Source of the DNA: Fratercula arctica
Taxonomy: Eukaryota; Chordata; Aves; Charadriiformes; Alcidae
NCBI GenBank assembly: GCA_947846985.1
Contig: CANTUZ010000004.1
Location: forward strand, 48,035,672-48,099,671
DNA length: 64,000 bases
Direction of reading: 5' to 3'
This document shows, in pieces, positions 25,101 through 34,733 of this stretch; position 1 is the stretch's first letter; every line of letters starts with the position of its first letter. A program made the position numbers and the translations under genes. The notes under the pieces are model-generated. The model worked only from the letters and a program-made list of their open reading frames with translations, was not told where the DNA came from and did not search any database.

Positions 25101-28100
25101 CAAGACTCAAGAAAGATCAGTGCAGCCTCTGACCCTGTAGGTAGATCATTAAGATCCCGTTATTCCGGGATATGATCCCTGAGATATGGGTATACAAGGA
25201 GTGGGAGTACAAGGAACGATGGCCCCTTTTGTCATCTCATAGCTGCAGTGTACAGGAAGGGAATGGTGAAATTCAGCAGTTCAGACTGGACTTACAATGT
25301 TTGCTAAGGAGCAGAATCATAGAATCATAGAATCACAGGGTTGGAAAGGACCTCTGGAGATCATCTAGTCCAACCCCCCCGCCAGAGCAGGGTCATCTTA
25401 GAGCAGGTTGCACAGGGACGCGTCCAGGCGGGTTTTGAATGTCTCCAGAGACGGAGACTCCACCACCTCTCTGGGCAGCCTGTTCCAGTGCTCTGCCACC
25501 CTCAGGGTAAAGAAGTTCCTCCTCATGTTTAGGTGGAACTTCCTATGCTCGAGTTTGCGCCTGTTACCTCTTGTCCTGTCGCTGGGCACCACTGAACAGA
25601 TCCTGGCCCCGTCCTCCTGACACCCACCCTTTAAGTATTTATAAGTGTTGATAAGGTCCCCCCTCAGCCATCTTTTTTCCAGACTGAAGAGACCCAAATC
25701 CCTTAAAGGCCAGGTCTGACTTGTGTGGTGCTGAGTAACACCCTGCAAACTACCACCGAAATATAAATGCTTCATGAGAGACCTGAGAGAGCAGAAACAC
25801 AGAGAAAAACCTTCTATAGGAGAATCTTAGCACCCTGTTTTCTCAGCAGTTAGGAGAGTTGTTTAGTGTACAGAAGAGAGGGATGAAGAAAATCTTCCAA
25901 AATATAAGGACTAAGAGGGAGAGCAAACTTTTATCCAGATCTGATGCAGATTGAGTAAGTAACTTCCTTGTTAGAAATAGGAAGATTCAGGTTGAGCATG
26001 AGATAACACTTGCTAAGCCTCAGACAATGGAGAAGTTGTCTGTAGAGACTGAAGAGCATCTACCATTAGAGGCTTTGTCAGAGGCTGAAGAAATTTACAT
26101 CAGGACAGGTTTGCAGAAATCTCAGCCTGCTTTGGGGCAGGGAGTTGGACTAGACAATTATTTTGCATCCCTCCTACACCTTTTTCCAATGTTTCTGCTA
26201 TCACAAGTTAATGAGATTGGCAAACAGCTTTTTCCATGGAGCTCCCTGTGTTTTTGTGCAGAGAGGACAAGGTCCAAGCCCATCCTGACAGGGACGCACC
26301 CCGTAAACACGACGGTAGACTACGGTGGGACCACATCCTTCCAGTGCAAAGTCCGCAGCGATGTCAAACCCGTCATCCAGTGGCTGAAAAGGGTGGAGTA
26401 TGGCACAGAGAGCAAGTACAATTCAACCATCGACGTTGGGGGACAGAAGTTCGTTGTGCTGCCCACGGGGGAGGTCTGGTCCCGTCCCGATGGCTCCTAC
26501 CTGAACAAACTGATGATTACTCGAGCCAAGGAAGAGGATGCAGGGATGTACATTTGCCTAGGGGCAAATACCATGGGCTACAGCTTTCGTAGTGCTTTTC
26601 TCACCGTTCTGCCAGGTGAGTTATGCCTTTTTTTTCCCATATGAACTTTCAGACAATAGACAACCATTGCAGACAATAGTCTGCATCATGATCTTTATTA
26701 ACCCAACTACTGATGCCCACTGGGCTCTATGGCCCCTTGTGATGCTGTGGTGATTTAGACTAGCCCAGTTCTGGTAATAATGCATGAGGGACTAAACCAA
26801 CCCTGATTTAAATCAGCCCCTGCTGAAATCCTCTTGATGATGTTTCCTTTTCTCCCTTCATGGGGAATAATGATTCCAGCAAGGTGAAACAAAATTAATT
26901 ATCTGCTCCTGTATGGAAGAGGAGCTGGGAAAGGATAGTACAGTTGCAGGCACTAATCACTTTAGTGATAGGGTGCAGCACGTGAGAGGGGAACAGAATG
27001 GCAACACAGTTTGCAACCCCATTCCCTCACATTTCTCCTTTCTCTTCCTCTTATTTATATTGTTTTTACTGCTAAAAGGAAACAATGATAGAGGCCCATA
27101 AAATGACAGAAGAATAAAAACTGTCCCGGTCACAAAGAAAGGAAAAGAATGAGTGTGAAAGAGAGAATGATTGATTAGTTGAATTCTTACCCAGTGATCC
27201 CCTGGGGATCCTTGTACCAAACTTGCAGCTGCTTCCTTCTCTCTCCAGGCCTCAGAGCTGGTGGCCACGTCCACTTGAGGCTGTACCGAATGTGTTTGAG
27301 ACACACCATTCTTGCTTTGTCATTTACTCCTTTGTCTCCTGACTGTGCAGTTCTGCCCTGGTAAATATTTTTTATTGAAAAGGGCATTTCTTTCTGCCTC
27401 ATCTTGCCATGTGAATCTAGCTTCAGATCCACCAGTTTTATGAAAAAATCAGTCTTACTCTTTTTTCTTCCCTTCACCACCACAAGGCCAACACAACCAA
27501 GAGAGTTCAGGAGCTGGAGGCAATATCAGAACATTTTAGCAGTCAGGTCTACTGGAGTGTCTCCAGTCAAGACACCAGTAAGAAAGAGAGATCATTAACT
27601 CTCCCAGGCTGTTAGGACTGGTTTTCTGTGTAGATAGTGGGGAAAATACTCATGAATCCTGTGACGAAGGCAGCATGGCCTTACGATTCCTTCTTCAGTT
27701 CCCCCTTCCTCTGCTCACTGATTGCCAAAGCTCTGTTTCTCAGCAGCCGAGAGTCACTAGCTTGAATTTAGATACTGACAGCAGGCTGCCAAGTAAGAGA
27801 ATGCTCTTGGCATCTTCTGCATCACTTAGATTTAGGACTAAACTCCCAACTAGAAAGCCTGTCAATCCTAAGGAAAAGGCTGCGTGGGTGGGATATAACT
27901 CAAAGCCTCTGGGTGTTTCTGAACTATGAGAGTCTGATCCAGCTCGCAATGAAATCAGTGGGATACTTTCCATTGGTTTAAATGGGGATATAATGAGGCC
28001 TCATTCCAGAAAGAGAGCCTGCAGGCCTGTTGTTAGTGGCAATGACGGAGAAGGAGAACCCAGCTTGCCCTCAGAGGCAACTATGTGGTTGCAAGGCCAT

Positions 28101-29990
28101 GAGTTAGAAAAACACCATTTTGCTTGTAAATCTACCAGATTTGACATAGACAACTCTGAAGAACAACATGGATGAATATCCAAACACTTTCATTTCAGCC
28201 CAGCAGAGGATTTCTGCCAACCAACATGAAGACTGTTGTTTTTGTGGTCAGCTGATGGGTCAGTTCTCTGATCCTGTCTCGCTTCGAGCAGTGGTTGGAC
28301 AAGATGACCTCCAAACTGCCCTTCCAGCCTAAATTATTCTGTAATTTTCAGTGTTGGTGAATCAAAGTTTTGTCTATTGAGGTCAACAGTTTAGTGCTTC
28401 TGACTTCAAAGAGACCACATGGTATATATTTAATATTTCAGACTAGCCGTAGGATTATTTGTCAAGGAGAGAAAAAGACATTAGTGTCTTATAGAAGTTT
28501 GACTTGAAAGTTAAGTGGTATATGTTTGAATGTAACATATTGGGCAGTTTGGATAACCTGTGGTTTTCAAAATTTCTTGAGCGTCTTCCTGCAGGCTGAA
28601 TTCCTATGGCTATGGAAATCTCAGCTAGTAGCTATCTAGATGGGGATTTTGATAGCTAGGATCCTACCCCAGGACTCCTTTTGGGTCTATAAATCAAGAG
28701 ATCAGGCTGAGAAACCCAGGGGTGTAAAGACTGCCAACAGCACAGAGGAGAGGGGGGAGGTAGGTGTGAAAGATGCTGTCTGAAGCATCTGATCTCCTCC
28801 AGTAGCTGAATTTGCTGCCCTAGGAAAGCCAACAGCAGCTCCAAAGAGACTGGTGAAGGTAGAGCCCATTTGGCATAGCGAGTTGGACACACACTTTAAT
28901 GCCATGTGAACTTCCAGTTCTCCATGGCTTGGGCACCAAGGAGGGGACACCAGCTCACGTACATCCTTCAGCCTTCTTCTCAGACACACAAGAAACTCAA
29001 AACAACACCCCCCAAAACACCACATTCATGCAGCCTGTCATGGTGGAGCATTGCTGAGTAGCTCCAGTATCGCCAGACAGGGATACCAAAGAGTGTCTAA
29101 AGCCCACACAGACACAGCTACACCTGGCAGAGGCAAGCAGGCAACGTGCCTTTGCTCTGTGCAACCCAATCGTGCCTCCTGGGCTGCTGACATGGAGGTA
29201 TTACTGACACGTCCCATGTTGTATCCTCCAATCTGGGCAGCGAAGCCCACTCCATCACAGAGTGAGGGTGTTAGGAAACTCTTTTGGGATGGCTCCAGTG
29301 CGTCCATTAAAGCTTGCATAAGAAAGTTAAAAAAATCCCCCAAAGACTCCCCTCCCGACCCCTAAACCAAAGAAAATGGGTTGCTTGTCCTTCCAGGAGC
29401 ACTGAAAAGCAAAGCAGTTACCAAACATCATGTGCTGGCTTGATTTCTCCCTTGTTACTTCGTCTGGCAGGGTTGCCAGACAGGCAGTACAAAAGCCTGC
29501 CCAAGTGTGACATCTGTTTTGAATTCACGTTGCCTGCATTTAATTAACTCTTTCTGTCTCTCTCCTGCTGTGATGTCCAGATCCCAAGCCTCCGAGTGCA
29601 CCTGTGCCCCCTTCCTCGACCAGCAGCCTGCCCTGGCCCGTGATTATTGGCATCCCTGCCGGAGCCGTCTTCATCTTCGGAACAATCCTCTTGTGGCTTT
29701 GCCAGACCAAGAAGAAACCCTGCTCCCCACCAGCTGCTGCCCCCGTGCATCGGCCGCAGCCCCGGGACAGAATCTGTGTCTCCCAGGTCCCCGACAAAGA
29801 CTGCATCTCCTCCATAAACTATGAGGAATATGTCGCCCAGCAGCAGCATTTACTGTCGCAAGGGCCTGCACTTGCCCCAGCCATGGCATCCAAAATGTAC
29901 CCAAAGATTTACACGGACATCCACACCCACACCCACTCGCACGTGGAAGGCAAAGTCCATCAGCACCAGCACATTCAGTACCAGTGCTAA
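16119..29990 (+). CDS. FGFRL1: FGFRL1, fibroblast growth factor receptor-like 1 (partial; last four coding exons)
   Basis: Coding joins 16119-16199, 21596-21880, 26262-26615 and 29581-29990; every internal junction is phase 1 with GT donors and AG acceptors, giving 376 residues with no internal stop. Seen: an acidic linker (residues 1-27), Ig domain 2 (Cys55/Cys104, Trp67), Ig domain 3 (Cys151/Cys221, Trp163), one transmembrane helix (about 260-281) and a 95-residue tail ending in a His-rich segment. There is no kinase domain, which separates it from FGFR1-4. Known of the family: a single-pass cell-surface receptor that binds FGF ligands and heparin, dimerises, promotes cell adhesion and fusion through Ig3 plus the membrane segment, and is needed for kidney and diaphragm development. 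The exons for the signal peptide and Ig1 are not in the window, so the protein is 5' incomplete. Identification rests on near-continuous similarity to the remembered vertebrate FGFRL1 sequence. Confidence 0.97.
16200..21595 (+). other. FGFRL1: FGFRL1 intron between the linker and Ig2 exons
   Basis: GT donor at 16200 and AG acceptor ending 21595. No recognisable transposon or exon lies within. A 15-base motif is repeated at 17701 and 17720. The region otherwise looks like unique intronic DNA of mixed composition. Confidence 0.85.
17701..17734. repeat. Short tandem duplication
   Basis: AGGTCTCTGGAGGAT occurs at 17701-17715 and again at 17720-17734, separated by CTGC; a 19-base period repeated nearly twice. 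Intronic. Confidence 0.9.
21596..21880 (+). CDS. FGFRL1: FGFRL1 exon encoding Ig-like domain 2
   Basis: This 285-base exon follows TTTTGCAG and is followed by GTAAGTG. It encodes residues 28-122 plus the first base of codon 123. A basic cluster ([10 protein letters not shown], residues 37-46) precedes the Ig fold and matches the heparin-binding region of FGF receptor Ig2. The Ig signature is clear: Cys55 in LKC, Trp67 in ITWLKD, and the DSGKYTC motif with Cys104. A second basic run KKKK lies at 83-86. An N-glycosylation sequon NAT is at residue 114. In the family, Ig2 contributes to FGF and heparin binding. The exon is clearly more G+C-rich than the surrounding intron, as expected for conserved coding sequence. 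Confidence 0.97.
24614..24972 (-). mobile_element. CR1 LINE 3' end, antisense
   Basis: It starts on the + strand with CATCACAGAATGACGGAACG and the CR1 3' signature GACCTCTGGAGGTCATCTGG. Read on the - strand it encodes the decayed CR1 ORF2 end containing [16 protein letters not shown] and [17 protein letters not shown]. It is 5' truncated near 24972 (ATTGATAAGACATCATCAGG). Confidence 0.92.
25315..25735 (-). mobile_element. CR1 LINE 3' end, antisense, relatively intact
   Basis: The + strand begins with the terminal octamer repeat AGAATCATAGAATCATAGAA and the motif GGAAAGGACCTCTGGAGATC. The - strand reads continuously through [40 protein letters not shown] and [20 protein letters not shown], the conserved end of CR1 ORF2. 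It is less decayed than the copy 340 bp upstream, so it probably inserted later. Confidence 0.95.
25860..26190 (+). mobile_element. Probable ancient CR1-like remnant
   Basis: Weak similarity to the last part of a CR1: AGGAAGATTCAGGTTGAGCA resembles the conserved run before the ORF2 end, and GCAGGGAGTTGGACTAGACA resembles the 3' signature. Heavily diverged; limits uncertain. Confidence 0.4.
26262..26615 (+). CDS. FGFRL1: FGFRL1 exon encoding Ig-like domain 3
   Basis: This 354-base exon follows TTTTTGTGCAG and is followed by GTGAGTTA. It encodes Q123 (junction) to P240, with the next junction producing Asp241. Ig landmarks are Cys151 (SFQCKV), Trp163 (IQWLKR), the DAGMYIC motif with Cys221, and the conserved [10 protein letters not shown] segment. 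N-glycosylation sequons are NTT at 138 and NST at 176. In FGFR1-3 this domain is split between alternative IIIb/IIIc exons; here the whole domain lies in one exon, as in other FGFRL1 genes, so that isoform switch is not available. Family knowledge assigns cell-cell fusion activity to Ig3 together with the transmembrane segment. This is one of the best conserved parts of the protein. Confidence 0.98.
26616..29580 (+). other. FGFRL1: FGFRL1 intron between the Ig3 and transmembrane exons
   Basis: GT donor at 26616 and AG acceptor ending 29580. It contains a short sense CR1 tail at 28263-28352 and otherwise unique-looking sequence. Reading through the donor from the Ig3 exon meets a stop at 26642-26644, so retention would end the protein before the membrane segment. 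Confidence 0.85.
28263..28352 (+). mobile_element. CR1 LINE 3' tail, short
   Basis: The segment has GTTGGACAAGATGACCTCC, then CTTCCAGCCTAAATTATTCT and GTAATTTT, matching the last 80-90 bases of a CR1 with a single decayed terminal octamer. No ORF2 sequence remains. Confidence 0.8.
29581..29990 (+). CDS. FGFRL1: FGFRL1 terminal coding exon: transmembrane segment and His-rich cytoplasmic tail
   Basis: The exon begins after TGATGTCCAG and ends at the TAA stop at 29988-29990. Residues 242-259 are a Pro/Ser-rich membrane-proximal stalk; 260-281 form a hydrophobic helix ([11 protein letters not shown]... to LLWLC); a KKK stop-transfer follows. The cytoplasmic tail is only 95 residues and contains no kinase. 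It has tyrosines in NYEEYV (321-324) and MYPKIYTDI (347-351), then a His-rich terminus with His at 355, 357, 359, 361, 367, 369 and 371, ending QYQC. Tyrosine-based and His-rich motifs in this tail are known in the family to control surface residence and trafficking, and the tail is reported to bind Spred1. The His repeat appears shorter than in human. Confidence 0.97.
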
Positions 29991-30100
29991 GAGGGCGGCC
30001 ATGTACAGTAGCTCGTTTGGGCTTTTCCTCGTGGTACCTCAGAAGAGACTGCTCCAAGTCAGCTCACACTGCCAGCAATAGGCAAAGCAGACAGAAAAGA

Positions 30101-30219
30101 TTATATATAATTTTAAATATATATATACATATATATATAATTGTATATGCGTGTGTGTATGTGTGTATATATATATGTGTATATATCTATATCTATCTAT
30201 ATAAATATATATATAATAG
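30101..30219. repeat. TA/TG-rich microsatellite in the FGFRL1 3' UTR
   Basis: Alternating TA, TATG and TATC units interrupted by short TG runs. The tract is largely self-complementary and, if transcribed, would form an A/U hairpin inside the 3' UTR. Such tracts vary in length between individuals. Confidence 0.9.
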
Positions 30220-31411
30220 AGAAAGACAGAGAGAGAAAAGAGATTTTTTTTTTTTTTTAATTATTGCAATCAGGATGTAGCTGAGGAATAATGAAGGAAC
30301 TCCAAATCTCAGCAGAGAGGCAGCCATCCCCAACAGCAGAGCCTTCCCGGATTTTTTAATCAAGGTGGCAACAAGTGAGACAGGACACAGGGACATGAAC
30401 CACCACCTCCTTCCTTGTGTTGCTAAAAGGAACAAGAAGAGCAAGAGGCAACCACAGTGCTTTTCCAGATGGGCACTTCTGTTCCTGTGCCTGCTGCACA
30501 TCACTCGTTTTGGTGGGAAGCCCCCAGGCCTGTCCCACATGGGAGCATGCAGGAGAGCCTGTTCCCTCTGAGTGACTCGAGCTCTGAAGTACCTGAGTTT
30601 CAGTGCCAAAGCACCAGGAGCCGTAACCAAATCAGCTCTTCCAGGGAAAAAAAAAAAAAAGTAGTACAAGAGGGTCCGGAAAAATGAATTTCTGTTCACA
30701 ATGTGAAATGCTGAATGCTTCTTAATCACGGTAATTTGGTCTGAAAGGCTAACTGAGCTGGTGTGTTTGATTTCTGCAAGTTGAAGGCATCGTGTTTCCC
30801 ATGGGGGGTTCTGCAGTTAAAACCACAAGTGCTCCGCTCCCTGGTCCTAGGACTCAGTGCCACTGCCAGGAAAAAGGAAAGAAGGAAAGAGGAACATTGT
30901 ACAGAACACCTTTATATTTATATTTAAGAAATAATAATAATAAATAATAATAATAATTGAACTGCTGATGGTGAAGAAAGCAAAACACGCTGTCCTCTGA
31001 TGGCTCACAGTGACAAGCTACTGGATTTTCTACATCAATGCAAAATATATGAAAACATTAGAAAAAAGAGTAAGAAACAAAGAGAATGAAATAATAATCT
31101 TGTAGGAAAAAATGCATTTGAGAAATATTCACCTAGGTTGTGTGTGGTTGTCCCCTCCCCTCAGATAACATTTTGGAAATGATACAACTTCATTGCAGTT
31201 CAAACAACAGTAAGAAGATAAAATAAATAAGGACCATATTAAATACCTATATGGACTGGAAATTAGTCCAATTGCAAATATAAAACCTTTGTAATTCTAT
31301 ATAGAGTTTAAACAGAAGTCATGTATATTTAATTTATTTTGTTAAACAAGAAAAAAGTGTATGATATTTTCCTCAAAACAGGCATTTCTATACGTATTTT
31401 TGATCAAAGAA

Positions 31412-31417
31412 AATAAA
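31412..31417 (+). terminator. Probable FGFRL1 polyadenylation signal
   Basis: A canonical AATAAA sits about 1.42 kb after the stop codon and is followed within two bases by a T run and then GGGTTCT, resembling a U/GU-rich downstream element. Upstream hexamers at 30939 and 31222 lack such a strong T-rich follower and could serve alternative shorter ends. Confidence 0.6.
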
Positions 31418-32698
31418 GATTTTTTTTTTTTGGGTTCTATAGATGCGATGCTCAGAATATGCTCAATGTAACGTGACCAACTGTACTTCTAACCTGGTGG
31501 TCATCTATCTCTATGCCTTTTCACACTAGCCATATATAATCTTCTGACATCATCTCAGGTGCCGCTGGTGCCACCCTTTCCATCAGAAACTGGCCTTTTC
31601 CACTGTTTATGCTTTGACTGTGAGGGTCTGCAGTGGTCAGATCACTTCTCATGAACACCTTGTCATCTTCAGCAACGAAGATCTCTGCTCACAGGGAAAC
31701 CAGTTTCACTATGCATGGGGTTTTTTTTGGGGGGGAAGGAGGTTGCATTTGATCTTTAAGCACAAACCTGCAGTGGGTTTTCTTTTTAAAAGAAAATTTT
31801 GTAAATCAAAACGTAATAATTGGTGAGCCTGTAAAATGAACTTCACCCTCAGGGTGCTTGGGAGGGGAAAATACGAAGTGCAGGTGAAACACTTCATTTG
31901 TAAAGGCAGCTGCTGAAGGAGCCAGTGGAGGGTGGGTTGGATGCAACGGGAATAGCACACCGGGAGCTGCTCCCCTCCAGGAGGGCTCGCACCTCACACC
32001 TTCATTCTGCTGCATGCCAAGGAGAGGCACCCAACCCTTTAGCGGCCAAAACTGTCTGTAGAGAAGGCAGGTTCAGCAATGGTGCAACTGTTTGCTGTTC
32101 ACTTGAGTTTCACGTAAAGTTTGCTGCTGAAAAAGCCCTGAAAATTTGAAACGTGCCAAATTTAACTTTGAAATTACTTCCTTCTCAAGCCTGTCCTGCA
32201 AAAGAGATCTTCAGCAAACCAGCTGCTCTGCTTGAAAGTGAAATACTTCATTTAACCTGAAACAAAACAGTGCTTTAAGCTTTGCATTTCTCGCAATGTT
32301 TCTGAAGGTATTTGCTCTGGGTTGACCTGCAGTGATTTTTCTGCTGGCTTGTTTGAGTCACCAGCAAACCAAACAGTTCCCTGTTTGCTCAGCCGTAGCA
32401 CTGTGAGATGGGGCCCTGATTCAGCAAAGCACGTAGGCTCCTGCTTTCCTTCACCAATACATGCTGCTCCAAAAAGTCCCTTTTTTGCCTTAGCTGCTTG
32501 GATCAGTAGCTCCATCCCTGCCCACTGTGCTGATGCCGGCTGGAGCCTTCCAATAGCTCTGGGGAAGGGGAGGAGGAGGAGGAAGTAGAAGAAGGAGACC
32601 TTCCTACTCATGTGGAGTTTACCAACTGGCACTGTTGCAATACAGTGCTGCATAGCACACTCTGCTGCTTTCCTCTATGCTGTAGTAGGAAATTCATG

Positions 32699-32754
32699 TT
32701 ATAACCTCTACAGGAAGACCATCCCTCACAATGGTCTTCCTGTAGAGGTTATAA
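32699..32754. repeat. Perfect 24-bp inverted repeat with an 8-base loop
   Basis: The left arm 32699-32722 (starting TTATAACCTCTACAGG) is exactly complementary to the right arm 32731-32754 (ending AGGTTATAA); the spacer is CCCTCACA. As RNA it would form an uninterrupted 24-bp stem. It lies about 1.3 kb beyond the inferred end of FGFRL1, and neither arm resembles CR1 or the LTRs in this window. Confidence 0.97.
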
Positions 32755-32985
32755 TAAAGCAACTCATTGTCAATTATTATTTTTTTTTTTCAGCAGGAGG
32801 GTTCAGTTACACTTTGTTAACACAAATTTATGAAGTCCATAAAAGCTAAATTCAGATCATGAGTATCTTTGTATACATCCTCTCAGCTTCAGGGAGGCTT
32901 AAATATGAGCACTGAGGGCTCTGTTCGGGTATAAGGCATGATTTAGGCAGTTCTTAATGGCTATAGTTTATTGAGTCATTTCATT

Positions 32986-33002
32986 AAAAAAAAAAAAAAA
33001 AA
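32986..33002. repeat. A17 run
   Basis: Uninterrupted A homopolymer downstream of FGFRL1; no adjoining retroposon recognised. Confidence 0.95.
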
Positions 33003-34689
33003 CACAAACCTAAAATGCCTCTATACACCACGTACGTCACCTTTATTTTAAGAAGTGGATGTTTCCATGAGAGATACTAAGGGCTACATCTCATATCTCG
33101 TGCCTATGGGAAGCTGCTTATTGCACCATAATATGTTCTGAGCTACCACACATTTCAGCAGCGTTATGGGCATGGCAGACGGCAGGATGCCCCTGTGAGC
33201 CCGCGGCCCTTCTCTGCTCTCTGTGCCAGTGCTGCAGCGAGAGGACACTTCCAACGTATGCTGTGATAGAGGTCCTGAAACCAGCTTCGAAGGTGGAGGT
33301 GAACACTGGTTTTAGATGGTTCAGCTCTAAGTAATCCCTAAGAGACTGTCCTATGGCACTTTTTCAGACCCTCAGAGAGAGGGTCAGTGGTTAAAAGAAG
33401 CAATCCTGCATTTCCCATACAGCACAGTCTTCCATACTGACCGTAATGCTCTCCGCTGGTGCCTTCTACCCTTTGTGGTCCAGCTCTGTAATGTTGTATC
33501 ATGCAGTCAAAAATTTTACATATTGCCAGATATGCAGAAGGAGTGGCTTCTTCCTGCCCTTTAAAGCTCCTGCCCTTAGAGACAAATCTCTAGTGATGCT
33601 AATAGAGAGATTTCCAAAGGCAAACACTGCAGTACACCACCCAGCATGGACGATGCAATGGCCAAGTGCAGCTGAAGCTCTCAGCCATGGCACTGAAAAG
33701 ACAGCTCTGGTTTTGTCTGCGCCATGTGAGATGCTATAAAGGTCTTGATTTGCAGAAAGCTCGGGACGCTCGTCCTGCCTTGGGTATCAGCTGCCTCTTG
33801 AGCATCACCTCTTCAGCACTCAAATGGATGCGAAATTTCCCCCTAGGAAAAGATCATTTTATGCCCTATTTAAGTGGGGCTGTATATATTGTCTGGGTCT
33901 TGCACTGTCTTGCTGTGCCTGGGTGGGTTTTGCATTTTTGAGGAGTTATTGTGCCTCCACAGGGTACCAATAAGTGCTCTTAAGGGTCACTCTGCCCCGT
34001 GCCCTACTGCATGCCATTTATTTTGGGGGCTTGATTGTGCCTTGCATGTATTGCAAAGTCTTCCTTAGTCTAAATAAATTCAACCAGGTCCTGCTTATGT
34101 TTGAATTTGTTTTTCTTCACCAGGACAAGATCTTCACTCATGCATAGAGGGTGTTTAAAGAAGAAAACCATAGTCTTGCAATTAGGTACTGACTCTATTT
34201 TGAACACAGGTTTTTTTATGCTAGGTATAAATATACATATACATATAGGCATATAGATGTACATGCCAGGCTGTGATACAGAAGGCAGTTGTACTTTTAA
34301 AGCCATGGGGCTTCAAAGATCAAAGGAATTTTAGGCTTAAAACTCACCATCTTTGTTTATTTTATTTGCATTACAGATCAAACATGGCCTTACATGCCAG
34401 TTTGTGTGTGGCATTTTTAAACTTTGTATGGACAATCTTTGTACAGTCGGCCCCTTTCAAACTGAAAACTTTTATCAGACATTTAAAATAAAAAGTTTCA
34501 TGTGATTTTCAATCGGTGGCAAATACAATAGCTGAACACATCAAAATGAGATAGCATGGCAGAGTGTGTGTACGTCTGTTGGCTGTGGAATAAAAGTTAC
34601 AGAAGAAAAGAAAGGAATAAAAACCTGGAACTATGTTAATAGACAATAGAGTTCTGTAAACTCACTATATGGTGAAGGAAACGGTGGCC

Positions 34690-34733
34690 GTGTGTGTGTG
34701 TGAGGGTGAGGGTGTGCGCGTGTGTGTGGTTGC
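34690..34733. repeat. TG-rich microsatellite
   Basis: An imperfect GTGTGTG / GAGGGTGAGGGTG / GCGCGTGTGTGTGG tract. Confidence 0.9.

Larger units (their letters stand above)
21881..26261 (+). other. FGFRL1: FGFRL1 intron between the Ig2 and Ig3 exons
   Basis: GT donor at 21881 and AG acceptor ending 26261. Two antisense CR1 3' ends (24614-24972 and 25315-25735) lie about 340 bp apart, followed by a probable older sense CR1 remnant (25860-26190). The first 2.7 kb shows nothing identifiable. Confidence 0.85.
29991..31435 (+). other. FGFRL1: FGFRL1 3' untranslated region (end inferred)
   Basis: The region follows the stop codon and has no further conserved frame. It contains a self-complementary TA/TG-rich tract (30101-30219), poly-A/T runs, an ATA-repeat stretch near 30931-30960, and an A+T-rich 3' half. 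Three AATAAA hexamers occur, at 30939, 31222 and 31412. Only the last is followed at once by a long T tract, so it is the most likely main end. The length of about 1.4 kb is plausible for this gene, but the boundary is inferred and no transcript evidence is available. Confidence 0.7.

Noticed and set aside
25398..25775. A 125-codon antisense frame
   Set aside because: It is the end of CR1 ORF2, not a host gene; annotated as a mobile element.
26236..26592. A 118-codon frame overlapping the Ig3 exon
   Set aside because: It is the +1 frame shadow of a conserved exon and carries no Ig features.
29540..30057. Several long antisense frames opposite the terminal FGFRL1 exon
   Set aside because: They arise from G+C-rich coding sequence on the other strand; no independent protein features.
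30193..30729. A 178-codon antisense frame in the 3' UTR
   Set aside because: It starts in the TA-rich tract, has homopolymer-coded residues and no recognisable domain.
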